NCBI GenBank assembly: GCA_036365515.1
Contig: CM070875.1
Span: 87,872,128 to 87,936,127 of the forward strand
From: Torymus aiolomorphi
Taxonomy: Eukaryota; Arthropoda; Insecta; Hymenoptera; Torymidae
Reading direction: 5' to 3'
Length of the DNA: 64,000 nt
The notes beneath the pieces were generated by a model that was not told where the DNA came from, made no database searches, and was given only the letters and a program-made list of their open reading frames with translations. Of the stretch, positions 21,131 through 31,099 are shown in pieces; within the stretch, counting starts at the first letter, position 1, and every line of letters begins with the position of its first letter. The translations under genes and the position numbers were made by a program.

Positions 21131-22233
21131 TGTAACGGGGCAGGCGTCGCACAATTATTCGCTTCTTCTAAGCGGATTTGCCGATGAACGGCGCAACAAT
21201 GCAGTGGGGCGCGAGCACTTGCTCGTGCCAACCCTCGGCGAAATCTCCTCCTTCTCGCCTTCGCGCCGTCGCTTGCCGTCGGCTGCTTTCCTCGGCAGCC
21301 GTACCTGCCGGCGTTACAACGCGCGACTTCGCTGTCGCGCTCTCTCTCGTGCGTACTTACTCGGCTGCTCAGAAATGCGCGAGCACCGTGTACTCGTGCC
21401 CGCGGAGGCCGGTGGTATTCTATACCGCCGCGCCACCGACTAGGAAAAACGATCCGGGACTACGCGTCAAATAATGCACGAACGCGTGTGAACGATGTAA
21501 GAAGTTTATTGCCCCTTCGGGCGTAAGAAATAATACACAAGCGGCGCGTATCCTTTATACGCGCCGAACGGATGGTGCGCCCGCGCTCTAGTTACGTGTG
21601 CGCGCGGTCGCATACACGCACTCGTCAAAGCGGCCCGCGCCGACGTTGGTCGATCGCCGCGCGCGATCGACACACGCGCGCGCGTCGGTGAGCCTCGCTC
21701 GCTCGCGCGGGAGTCGCTCTCCGGACGCACGTCGTCCGCGGGGAGAGCGCGCTAGCGCCTGGCCAGGACTTACCTCTCGAAGACTCGGCTGATGCAGGGA
21801 GTCAGGCCGAGCGGTGCTGGACGCCTCGTTCGTTGTATCTCTCTCTCTCTCTCTCTCTCCTCCTTAGCTGGCAATCCGGCGGTAGCAGAGCAGCGGCCGG
21901 CGTCTCTCTCTCTCTCTCTCTCTCTGCCTCTCAGCTACGCTGCTGCGGCTCGCTTGCGCTCACTCTCGGCACTCTCGCGTTCGCTCGTTCGCACTTTTCT
22001 CTCTCTCTCTGTGAGGGCTATTGCTCGCGGTGATGGCCGAAACGATACTGCCTGCCTGCTACTTCGTCGGCACGCGCAAGCATCTCTCGGCTTTGTCCTT
22101 CGCGTAAGGTTGAGAGATGTGTACATTTCGGGCATTAGTGCGTGCCGACGCGGTGTGCTGAGACTCGCCTCATATCTCGTTCGCGCACACCGATACATGC
22201 ACACTCGCGCACGTACACGCGCAGGCCGTTACA
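21131..22233 (-). repeat. 3' LTR of the Gypsy element (element orientation), 1103 bp
   Basis: Partner of 29566-30650. Contains CT microsatellites (21836-21860, 21903-21925, 22001-22010) that create Ser-Leu frames. Reverse-strand AATAAA complement at 21505-21510. Confidence 0.9.
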
Positions 22234-22246
22234 CCCCCCGTCCAGA
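22234..22246 (-). other. Polypurine tract of the Gypsy element
   Basis: GGACGGGGGG directly abuts the 3' LTR on the minus strand; short but in the exact place. A separate plus-strand G run lies at 22304-22321. Confidence 0.55.
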
Positions 22247-22439
22247 CGCGGACTACCTCACGTTCGACATCCTTAACGGCAGCGCGGGAACTTCTGAAAG
22301 AGTGGGGGGGGGGGGGGGGGGTATTGCGCAAGAGAAAAGAAAACCATTCTCTTAACGAGATAATGCGGGGTTAACCCCTTTCTTTATTGTTCCCCGAAGA
22401 AGGGGCTTACACCCGGGTTGGCGGGGAATTTAGCTGTGG

Positions 22440-23324
22440 CTACTCCCGGTTGTGGAACCACGGCCGTGTCTTGCCATGGAGGGCGGCGTTCGGGCACTTC
22501 GAGTCCGTTGACACGCCCGGTCGTCCGCAGTAATAGCAGCGGCGACGGGATCCTCCCGCCGCTGGCGCGGTATCGCCTCGCATTTGTTCGCGATGAAGTG
22601 GAGGGGGCATCGACGGCGTGACCTGCCGTAGCGCCGTGGCCGGCACCATCGCGATCGTCGCTTCTCCGGCCCGACGAACGGCCTCTCTCCTCCTCTCCTC
22701 GGCCGCTTCTCCCCGCTTCCTCGCGAGCAAGGCGTCTCGCTCGGCGGCCCGGATCTCCTCGCGGGCACGGGCCGCCGCCTCTTCGGCCGCACGGCGCTCC
22801 TTCCGGGCGCGCCGGGCCGCGGAGAGGAGGTCCCGCTCCTCTCTCAGGCCCTCAATGCGGGCCGCCCAGGGTCCGGCGAGTTCACGGCCGTACAGTGTCT
22901 CGACGAGGAACCGATCCCAGGCCTGGATCGCCTCGCCTTCCGACGCCCAGGCCTGGCGACTGGAGATGCGCGCCCTCTCCAGGAGGCGCTTCAGTGACCC
23001 CCAGCGGGCCAGCATCGGCGATGGCGGAGCCGGTTCGGCCGCCGTCGGCTCCGTAGCCGCGGAGACCACCGGTCCTCGTTCTTCGGCGATCGGGGCCGCC
23101 GGGTCAGCCTGGACGTCCTCCGGGGCGGTGGCGTCCTCTCCTGCTGCGAGGGCGAGGGCCTCCCTCGATCGGCGCAGATACGGCGCCGGTGGGGTTGCGG
23201 TGGGCGGAGGAGGGAGCGCTAGGGCTCCGGCCGCCTCTGGCAGCTCCTCCAGCACCACCGAAGACGGGCGAGCGAACTCAGCTCGCCCGAGCTGCTCGAT
23301 GGCGCGCAGAACCCCGCGCACCAT
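22440..23324 (-). CDS. Gypsy third ORF: coiled-coil protein with a Gag-like zinc finger
   Basis: An open frame behind integrase in the env position. The first ATG (23324-23322, GCGATGG context) gives 294 residues; the frame is open further upstream to 23414. It is not env-like: no signal peptide or membrane span is seen. It has an acidic Pro/Ala-rich first half, a helical block (WGSLKRLLERARISSRQAWA), and an Arg/Glu/Ala-rich coiled-coil stretch of about 70 residues (LREERDLLSAARRARKERRA...). The C-terminal Cys-rich motif CYYCGRPGVSTDSKCP resembles the Gag finger. The frame is fully open, unlike gag and pol. The role is unknown; nucleic-acid binding or a Gag-derived accessory protein is inferred. 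Probably made from a spliced RNA. Confidence 0.6.
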   Translation of the reverse strand: MVRGVLRAIEQLGRAEFARPSSVVLEELPEAAGALALPPPPTATPPAPYLRRSREALALAAGEDATAPEDVQADPAAPIAEERGPVVSAATEPTAAEPAPPSPMLARWGSLKRLLERARISSRQAWASEGEAIQAWDRFLVETLYGRELAGPWAARIEGLREERDLLSAARRARKERRAAEEAAARAREEIRAAERDALLARKRGEAAEERRREAVRRAGEATIAMVPATALRQVTPSMPPPLHREQMRGDTAPAAGGSRRRCYYCGRPGVSTDSKCPNAALHGKTRPWFHNRE

Positions 23325-23380
23325 CGCCTCAGTGTCGAGGGCTCTGTCCTCGGTACTCGGCACCAGTGATTTCTCAGCGA

Positions 23381-23400
23381 TCTGTAACAAAAAGAGCCCG
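23381..23400 (-). promoter_or_regulatory. Candidate 3' splice site before the third ORF
   Basis: Minus strand reads GGGCTCTTTTTGTTACAG with AG at 23383-23382, followed directly by the open frame of ORF3. A pyrimidine run then CAG fits an acceptor, as in spliced env-type messages of LTR elements. The donor is not identified. Confidence 0.45.
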
Positions 23401-23546
23401 AGCGAAAAGGTGCATTAGACGGGGTCGCTAACAACTCCCGAACTCCTGCTCTTGTCTAACGCTCTCGCCCGCCGCTGTGCGCGAGGCAACTGCGGCGAGG
23501 CATCTAGGTGTGACCTCTGTTCCTGTCGCTTCGCGGAACCTTTCGG

Positions 23547-26500
23547 TCAGCCCCGGGGTTTTCCCGTCCCGGGGTTCACCTTCGCTGTCGCGCGCGTTTT
23601 ACCGGGAACCGCGCGAACCACGACGCGAACCGTTTTACGCGGACGTCCCCGAGGACGTTTTTCAACGGGACGCGCATCGCTCGGCGGCGCTCCGCCGACC
23701 TCCAGTGGTTCGCTCATCACCAGAACGCTTACGTCTTCCCTCGGCGGTTGCGGATCCTCGACGTCGTCGGCTTCTTCGCCCGTTTCGTCGCTGCTTTCTT
23801 CGTCGTAAGGCTTGAGGTGAGAAACGTGCAGGATCTCCTCGCTCGCATCCTTCTCGTCTCTTACTCTTACCGTATTGGAGCCTGTTATCTCGGTCACCTT
23901 CAGCGGACCGGCGTACTTCGGCGCTAACTTCGCCGATATCCCTTGCGCTGCCGAGGAAAGGACTCTGTTCCTTTTCAAGACGAGGTCTCCTACCCCGTAG
24001 GATACTTGTTTCCGACGCGCGTTGTAGTACGCCGCTTGTCTCTGATGCTCGTCGGCATTTTGTGCGGCAGCCCTCTTTCGCAGACTGTCCATATCATGCA
24101 GGCGCTCCGCCCACGTATTCACCGCCTCGCGCTCTCGTTGCTCAAGGGCCTCGCGCTCTTGCTTGCGGCGAGCTGTAGCCGGAGGAAGCGGCTGCCTGCC
24201 GTAATTGAGGGCGGCCGGGCTCACGCCGGTCGAAGCGTGCACGGAGTTGTTCAACGAGAACATCAACTCCGGCAGCTTCTGATCCCACTCGGCGTGAGAT
24301 TCCTCGACGAACGCGACCAATCGAGTCTTCAACGTTCGATTTAACCTCTCCACAGGATTTGCCTGAGGGTGATACGGCGGGGTAGTCGAGTGATGGACGC
24401 CGACGCAGGCGAGGTATTCGTCCACGACTTTATTCTTGAATTCTGTGCCATTATCGGACAAGAATACCTCCGGAGTGCCGAATCGAAGAATCACTCTCTC
24501 CTTGAACTCTTTCAAGACGGTCTTCGCATTCGCTTTGCGTATGGGCACGCACTCCACTCAGCGAGTAAAGAGGTCTTGGAACTCCAAGATATACTCATAC
24601 CCGAGTTTACTTCTTACGAACGGGCCGGTTATATCTCCCGCAACTACTTGCCACGGCCCGTCGATAACTCGCTGTCCCATCAGACCCGCTGGCGGTCTTT
24701 GCTCCGCCTTTGTCGGCTGGCACACTTGGCAATGTTTCACGTACTTCCTCACTGCGTGGTACAATTTCGGCCAGTAATATAACCTGGCCGCACGCTCGTA
24801 CGTTTTTTCTCGACCTTGGTGCCCGGCGGTCGGATCATCGTGTGATTCGCGAAGCACTTCGCGACGATGCTCCTGAGGCACGACGAGTTTCCACGCCTCG
24901 TCGTCGGCGACCGCCGCCTCTACTATCTCATCTGAGAGAAAGTAGAATAATCGCCCCCCTACCACTTTCCACCTGGGATGGGTTGAGGGGACGCGTGCCA
25001 CTTCGTCCAGCCAGGTACGTTACCACTCATCTTTGGTACCATCGGACCACGTGCTCGCGTACACCTCGAGGTCGTCTTCCTCCTCGTACATGCGCGAAAG
25101 CGCGTCGGGCACGTGGTTCAGCGCGCCCTTTCGATGTTCCACATCGAAGGAGTGTCCCTGCAGCTCGAGAGCCCATCTCGCCAGTCTTCCTGTGGGGCTG
25201 TGCAGGCTGTGCAGCCATCGCAAGCTGCTATGGTCTGTTACCACCAAGAAGTGATATCCTTCGATGTACGGGCGGAACTTCTTAATCGCCCAGATCATCG
25301 CTAGGCATTCGCGCTGCGTGACACTGTAATTGCGCTCCGCTGGCGAAAGTGTTCGGCTGGCGAATTCGAGGACTTGCTCCTGTCCCTCGATTACTTGCAG
25401 CAACACGGCGCCGATGCCGGTGTCGCTCGCGTCTGTGTGTACGACGAACTGAACATCGAATGAGGGTCTGGCGAGGACAGGAGCCGAGGACACCAAGGCT
25501 TTCATCTTTTCGAAAGCCTCTTGCTGTGCATCGCCCCATTCATATCGCCGATCCTTCTTCGTTAACGCTGTGAGCGGTTCGGCTATCGTGGCAAAGTCTT
25601 TCAAGAACTTTCGGTACCAAGATGCCATTCCTATGAAGCGGCGTAGTTGCTTCAAGTTCTTTGGTACCGGAAAATTTATCATCGGCTCGATCTTATCAGG
25701 ATCCGGCCGGAATCCGTTCCGGTTGACGAGCACATCGAGGTATTTGACTTCCGTCTTGCCAAACACACTTTTCTCGCGGTTGATCGTCAACCCGGCCTCT
25801 TTGACGCGCTTTAGCACGTGCTCGAGCCATTTCAGGTGCTCCTCATACGTCTCTGTCGCGATAATGATATCATCGAGGTACGAGAAGGCATACGGCTCGA
25901 GCTCGGGGCCGATGACTTTGTCCACAAGGCGTTGAAACGTAGCTCCGGCCTGAGATAGGCTGTACGGCATCCTCGTGAACTGATACAGGCCCAATCCGGG
26001 CACTGTGAATGCCGTCAGCTCCTTTGATTCCGTCGTCAGTGGAATCTGGTGATACGCCGAGCTTAGGTCGAGTGTCGAGATGTACTTCGCGCTCTTCAGC
26101 TTGCGCAATATTGCGTCCATGTACGGCAGCGGGTACGCATCTGCCTTCGAAACCGCATTCAATTTACGGAAATCGATGCAGAAACGGTACTTGTCATTGC
26201 TTTTCCGTATCATCACGACAGGGCTCGACCACGCGCACGTAGAGGGCTCGATTACCCCTGATTCGAGCATCTCGATCACCTGGCGGTGAATATCTTCTTC
26301 GAGCTTCTTGGACACCGGGTACTAACGCTGCTTTACGGAGCGTGCACTCCCCACTTCGATGTGGTGGCTCGCCCACGTCGTACAGCCGAGAGCTTGGTCT
26401 TCTCCGCCGAGAATTCGGCCGACCAGCTCTGCCATCTCTTGACGCTGTCCTTCCGAGACGTCTTCGAGGCCGATCGACGATACCTCGAGCGCCTCGACAG

Positions 26501-27050
26501 ATGAGACCCCCGCAACTTCCAAGTCTATGCGCTTATCCGCCCCGCTCACGATCAACTGGTTGTTGATGGGGTCGTGGATTGTACCGAAGGCTCTGACGAA
26601 GTTTGCGCCTAAGTAGCAATCCACTTTGTCATCCGGAAGCACCGCTACCCGAATGTCTCGCTTTACACCAGCTATCTCGAATGGCAGCTCGACGTAACCG
26701 GCGATCGTCGCCGTCTGTCCTCCGACGACTTTTGCGCGGCGACCGTAGCTCGGCATTAATGGTCGCCCGAATGCAGATGCGAGATGCAGGCCGACCGCTC
26801 CCATTACGGTGCGTGAAGCTCCAGTATCGTAGAGGGCGCGTAGTCTATAATTTCCGATCGCCACCTGTAGCCACCATCTCGATTCCTGCTCGTGCTCGGC
26901 TGCCGGCTGAGCCGTTATTTGTCTGACTGCGGCGTCCGGTGTTAGTGCGGGGACTTCGGCAGACGAAGCGGAAACCCCGCTTACTTCGCCTGCGGTACGT
27001 TTCCCGCGCACTTCGGGCAATTTCGGCGAATTACACCGGGAGCGCCGCAT
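23547..27050 (-). pseudogene. pol: Gypsy pol: protease, reverse transcriptase, RNase H, integrase; three in-frame stops
   Basis: One uninterrupted phase from 27050 to 23547, cut only by TAG (26324-26322), TAA (25022-25020) and TGA (24560-24558). Protease: LYDTGASRTVM at about residue 73 of the first segment. RT: DLSSAYHQI (83-91) and YLDD (146-149) of the segment starting 26315. RNase H: TDAS (294), RECLAM, TDHSSL (360) and HVPDALSR. Integrase: HHCC finger (H54, H61, C91, C94 of the segment from 25001), first Asp in AGDITGP, then D35 and E70 of the segment from 24557, giving DD35E spacing. A KYAGP module follows, and the tail has an AT-hook, KRPRGRPRKT. No frameshifts, so decay is by substitution only. 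Confidence 0.9.
26960..27005 (-). promoter_or_regulatory. -1 ribosomal frameshift signal between gag and pol
   Basis: On the minus strand the heptamer GGGAAAC (27005-26999) lies exactly in gag phase as G-GGA-AAC. After a 6-nt spacer (GTACCG) comes a hairpin: CAGGCG pairs with CGTCTG (one G-U), a 5'-side AAGT bulge follows, and AAGCGG pairs with CCGCTT over a GGTTT loop. The pol frame is -1 relative to gag and already open at 27050, so a slip here gives Gag-Pol. Confidence 0.8.
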
Positions 27051-28804
27051 CCATAACAGCTGAATGCTCCCGGTGCCGGTGCGCTCGGTTCGCCTGTTCT
27101 CCTTGGCGACCTCCTGGCTCGGTCTTCTTCGCTCGAATCGCTGCTGGAGTTTGATTTCCCGACCCTTCTACTCGTCTTCCTGCTGGGGCGTTTGGAGCTA
27201 CTCTTCTTTCTCCGGGACCCTTTCTCTTCGCTCCGGTTCCGCGTCGACGGGGGTGCAGGTGGAGGAAGGGGCGGTTGCTTCTGTTGCATGCGTTGCATCC
27301 CCTCCAAGATCACCTTCGCGAACCGTTCGATCGTTTCATCTATCGTCGGCGTTTTCGGTGGCGGTGGAGTCGGCGGCAGCTTTGTCTCTACCGCCGCGGC
27401 CTTCACCTTAGGCGCAGCCGGTTTGCGGGGTTTGTACGTCCACTGCGCGTACGCGCGCGACTCCGGCGGCGGCGGAGGCTTGAAGGCCTTCTCCGCGTCC
27501 ACTGCAAGCTCCGCCTCCATTGCTAGATCCAGCAAGGTCTCAACGTCTTCGAAGTCGCTTCGTCGAATGAGCTGCTGCAGTCGCGGCTTCATGTTCCGGT
27601 GTAGCGTCCCCAGCTTGAAATCAAGCGTCGGCAGTGGCTCCATCTTCCGCATCATTGCTTCGAGGCACGTAACGTAATCACGCACGGACTCTTCCGGTCC
27701 TTGCGTTCGCAAAGCGACCTCGTGCCTGAGCCGTTGCTGTCCACGGTCCGTCATGCCGCTCCATCGCCGTATCCGGCGACAGAATTCCTCCCAGGTGATC
27801 CAGCTTGTCCTGTTGGATCGCACCCAGGTACCGGCTACGCCGACGAATAGCTCCGGAAAGCACTCAGTATTTCCCCTTCCGTAAGCTTGGCGAGTTCCCA
27901 ATTCTCCTCGACTCGCGCGAGGAAGGTGTCGATGCTTTCATCAGGTTCGTCAGCGAACTTGAATCCCCATCGGCGCACTACTTGACCGACATCTCTAAGT
28001 CCGCTGCCTGTGTCTAAGGGCTGCTGTATCGGGGTCGGCAGTCCCCGTCCGCCGATGTCTAGCCGAGAGGACAGGCCTCTCGACTGCGTCTCTTCTCGCA
28101 GATTTTCTTCATTCCGGCGGGCCGGCGTGATGTCCGTGAACGTCACTCTCCGCATTGCTTCGGCGCTCTCCCGGCGAGTGCTGTTGGCGTTTGGATGCTG
28201 AGTTGCGTTAGCGGCCGTGATCCGCGTCGACTCTTCGATTTGCCGGAGTTTCTTGTCAACAGCGGCCATGTACGGCCCAATCGGTTGGCACTTGTAGTGT
28301 TGTGCCGTCCGCCATTGACATCTCGAACATTGCCGGCCTTTTTATGGCCGTGGTTCGTTCGCTCTCCTCCGCATCCTGGCTGTTCATGCCGTTTTGGCCC
28401 GTAGCTTCATCGTCGCTGTCGACTCTGGTTGCATTTGATGCCCATTGGCGACTGCGCTCGAGGTTTCCTTGTACTGCTGCGTCCGTTTTTAAAATCTCGA
28501 GTGGATGCGGCTCGTCCGATGTGGAGTTTGCCCACGATATGTCGTGTTCCGAGCCGGACGTTCGGTCCAGAAACGTGCGGCGAGCATTTGCGCGTTCCAC
28601 CCACGCGGAATGCTCATCAGCGGCGGCTACACCTTCAAAATCTTCTGGGTCGTAGTCGCCTGCCAGCCACTTCCTGATGCGCTCTAGCTTCAGGGACGTT
28701 CCGCCGCTTGTCTTCAGTCCGAGCGCTTGCGTGTAGCGCAGTGTCCCGTCCTCGGTGAGACATCTGCACCAATTATCGATGGCTTTGGCTGCAGACTCTA
28801 CCAT
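26981..28804 (-). pseudogene. gag: Gypsy gag, with frame changes
   Basis: Starts with ATG at 28804-28802. Three overlapping frames cover it: 28804-28256, 28269-27835 (own ATG at 28269) and ~27901-26981. The second has AQxVVRRWGFKF-type and DEPDESIDTFLARVEENW-like segments; the third has EEFCRRIRRW and YVTCLEAMMRKM, then a Pro- and Lys/Ser-rich tail. These are the usual capsid-like and basic nucleocapsid regions. The C-terminus has a four-Cys finger, CYGCGAPGVIRRNCPKC, where the usual His of a CCHC knuckle is Val. The first change needs +1 and the second -1, so single-base indels are likely. The stop is TAA at 26981. Confidence 0.75.
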
Positions 28805-29565
28805 CGTTGCGCCTGTTTACCATTAGACCTCTCTCGGAGTATACCTGTGCACGGCTAAACGACTACGCTCACTTATCGAATGGGCGCACCAACAATACAA
28901 CAACAGCAAAAAAAAATACAAAGTAATTTTTCTCCTATCAGGTATACTCTGATCGAGTGCGTGTGTGTGTACCGGTTCGACTCTCAGCTGTGGCTGACAA
29001 TCTCTCTACCACCGCTCAGAGACGACGAACCGCTCCCTTTTGTCACTTTTCTTCTCTTCGGCGATAATCGCCGACCAGGAATTAATAAAAAAGAACGAAA
29101 AACTATTGAACTATGGAAAAAGAAATAAAATCCCGAAACAAAAGGAAATTCTAAGTTAGGTTTTGATTTTCTAGTTATTCTATTAATTAACGCGACAAAA
29201 GGAAGAGAAAGTAAAAGTTAAACTCTCGTCGAATCGTCAATGTTTACTTTCCGCTCAGCTCTCATATGCTGATCTTTCCCGGAGCAAGGCAAAGTTTATT
29301 ATTCGCGCACACACACGCTTACACTCGTAGTTTTATCGCGCGCTAGCGAAATTTTCGTACGCAGCGCGTCGCGATTATTCGCACCACCCGATTCTACAAT
29401 CCGTAGAAAAAACCTGATTTGACCTAGTCAAATTCCTAATTTTATCTTTTAATCCCGATTTTTAGATGAAAGAAAAAACCAGAAAAAAAGCCTTTCTCCC
29501 AACCTAATTTCCCGCACGCTCGTCGGTGGCAGGTATCCGTGTATCCACACGTTAAGGACGTCAGT
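28805..29565 (-). other. Gypsy 5' leader
   Basis: Non-coding between the 5' LTR and the gag ATG (28804). A clean tRNA primer-binding site directly beside the LTR is not evident; the nearest TGG-starting candidate (TGGATACACGGATACC, minus strand) lies about 18 nt in, so I leave the primer open. Possible splice donors of GTGAGC type occur near 28868. Confidence 0.5.
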
Positions 29566-30650
29566 TGTAACGGGGCAGGCGTCGCACAATTATTCGCTTC
29601 TTCTAAGCGGATTTGCCGATGAACGGCGCAACAATGCAGTGGGGCGCGAGCACTTGCTCGTGCCAACCCTCGGCGAAATCTCCTCCTTCTCGCCTTCGCG
29701 CCGTCGCTTGCCGTCGGCTGCCTTCCTCGGCAGCCGTACCTGCCGGCGTTACAACGCGCGACTTCGCTGTCGCGCTCTCTCTCTCGTGCGTACTTACTCG
29801 GCTGCTCAGAGATGCGCGAGCACCGTGTACTCGCGCCCGCGGAGGCCGGTGGTATTCTATACCGCCGCGCCACCGACTAGGAAAAAGGATCCGGGACTTC
29901 GCGTCAAATAATCCACGAACGCGTGTGAACGATGAAAGAAGTTTATTGCCCCTTGGGGCGTAAGAAATAATACACAAGCGGCGCGTATCCTTTATACGCG
30001 CCGATACGGGTGGTGCGCCCGCGCTCTAGTTACGTGTGCGCGCGGTCGCACACACGCACTCGTCAAAGCGGCCCGCGCCGACGTTGGTCGATCGCCGTGC
30101 GCGATCGACACACGCGCGCGCGTCGGTGAGCCTCGCTCGCTCGCGCGGGAGTCGCTCCCCGTCCGCGGGGAGAGCGCGCTAGCGCCTGGCCAGGACTTAC
30201 CTCTCGAAGACTCGGCTGATGCAGGGAGTCAGGCCGAGCGGTGCTGGACGCCTCGTTCGTTGTATCTCTCTCTCTCTCTCTCTCCTCCTTAGCTGGCAAT
30301 CCGGCGGTAGCAGAGTAGCGGCCGGCATCTCTCTCTCTCTCTGCCTCTCAGCTACGCTGCTGCGGCTCGCTTGCGCTCACTCTCGGCACTCTCGCGTTCG
30401 CTCGTTCGCACTTTTCTCTCTCTCTCTGTGAGGGCTATTGCTCGCGGCGATGGCCGAAACGATACTGCCTGCCTGCTACTTCGTCGGCACGCGCAAGCAT
30501 CTCTCGGCCTTGTCCTTCGCGTAAGGTTGAGAGATGTTTACATTTCGGGCATTAGTGCATGCCGACGCGGTGTGCTGAGACTCGCCTCATGTCTCGTTCG
30601 CGCACACCGATACATGCACACTCGCGCACGTACACGCGCAGGCCGTTACA
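29566..30650 (-). repeat. 5' LTR of the Gypsy element (element orientation), 1085 bp
   Basis: Same termini and order as 21131-22233; the length difference comes mainly from CT-tract and small indels. It carries the reverse-strand AATAAA (complement at 29942-29947). Frames on either strand are not genes. Confidence 0.9.
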
Positions 30651-31099
30651 GTATATATATAAAGATGTGTAAGGTTAGGTCGTCGTCGCCCAGACACGGG
30701 AATATATATATACTATATATAAACTGAAACAGGAAACCGGAAGTGGAAAGAAAACGAAGTCTGACGATGAGAAATGGAGAAACTTTAGAATCGGAAACCA
30801 GACATAAAATTTTTCACTATTTAATATGAGAACATCTTTTTACATGAAACTTTTTATGCAACATAGTATAGCCAAATAGCATGTTATTATTATAAATTTG
30901 AGTTAAATAAAAGCGATTGAAAATTGCAGTAAATATTTGAATTTTTTGGTCAGGCATTTTAATGTATATGTAGCACGGGTCGCTCCTTCAGGCTTCTTTT
31001 ATACTTGCCTTCGGAGCGCTCCCGCATTCCTTGATATTTTATTAGCTTTTTTACAAAGAAAAACAGAGTTTCATAGCTAACAGCAATATAGTAACTATA
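30651..31099. other. AT-rich, no gene seen
   Basis: Starts with the right GTATAT duplication of the Gypsy element. Contains CGGAAACCGGAAGTGG-like sequence but no frame or repeat that I recognise. Confidence 0.4.

Larger units (their letters stand above)
21131..30650 (-). mobile_element. Gypsy (Ty3-like) LTR retrotransposon, nearly complete
   Basis: Flanked by a perfect 6-bp duplication GTATAT (21125-21130, 30651-30656). LTR termini are TGTAACGG/CCGTTACA. Reading the minus strand the order is LTR, 760-nt leader, gag, protease, RT-RNase H, integrase, a third ORF, purine tract, LTR. The order with integrase last is diagnostic for Gypsy. By eye the first ~400 aligned LTR bases differ at about nine positions, so the copy is fairly young but carries gag frameshifts and three pol stop codons. 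Unable to produce Gag-Pol itself, it could still be mobilised in trans. Confidence 0.92.

Noticed and set aside
21792..22355. 187-codon plus-strand ORF
   Set aside because: Lies in a Gypsy LTR over CT microsatellites, antisense to the element; no domain.
22618..23418. 266-codon plus-strand ORF opposite the third Gypsy ORF
   Set aside because: Antisense shadow in GC-rich sequence; the minus frame has the zinc finger and coiled coil.
24558..24560. TGA in integrase as programmed readthrough or selenocysteine
   Set aside because: Two other stops in the same pol frame and gag frameshifts point to ordinary decay; no supporting structure seen.
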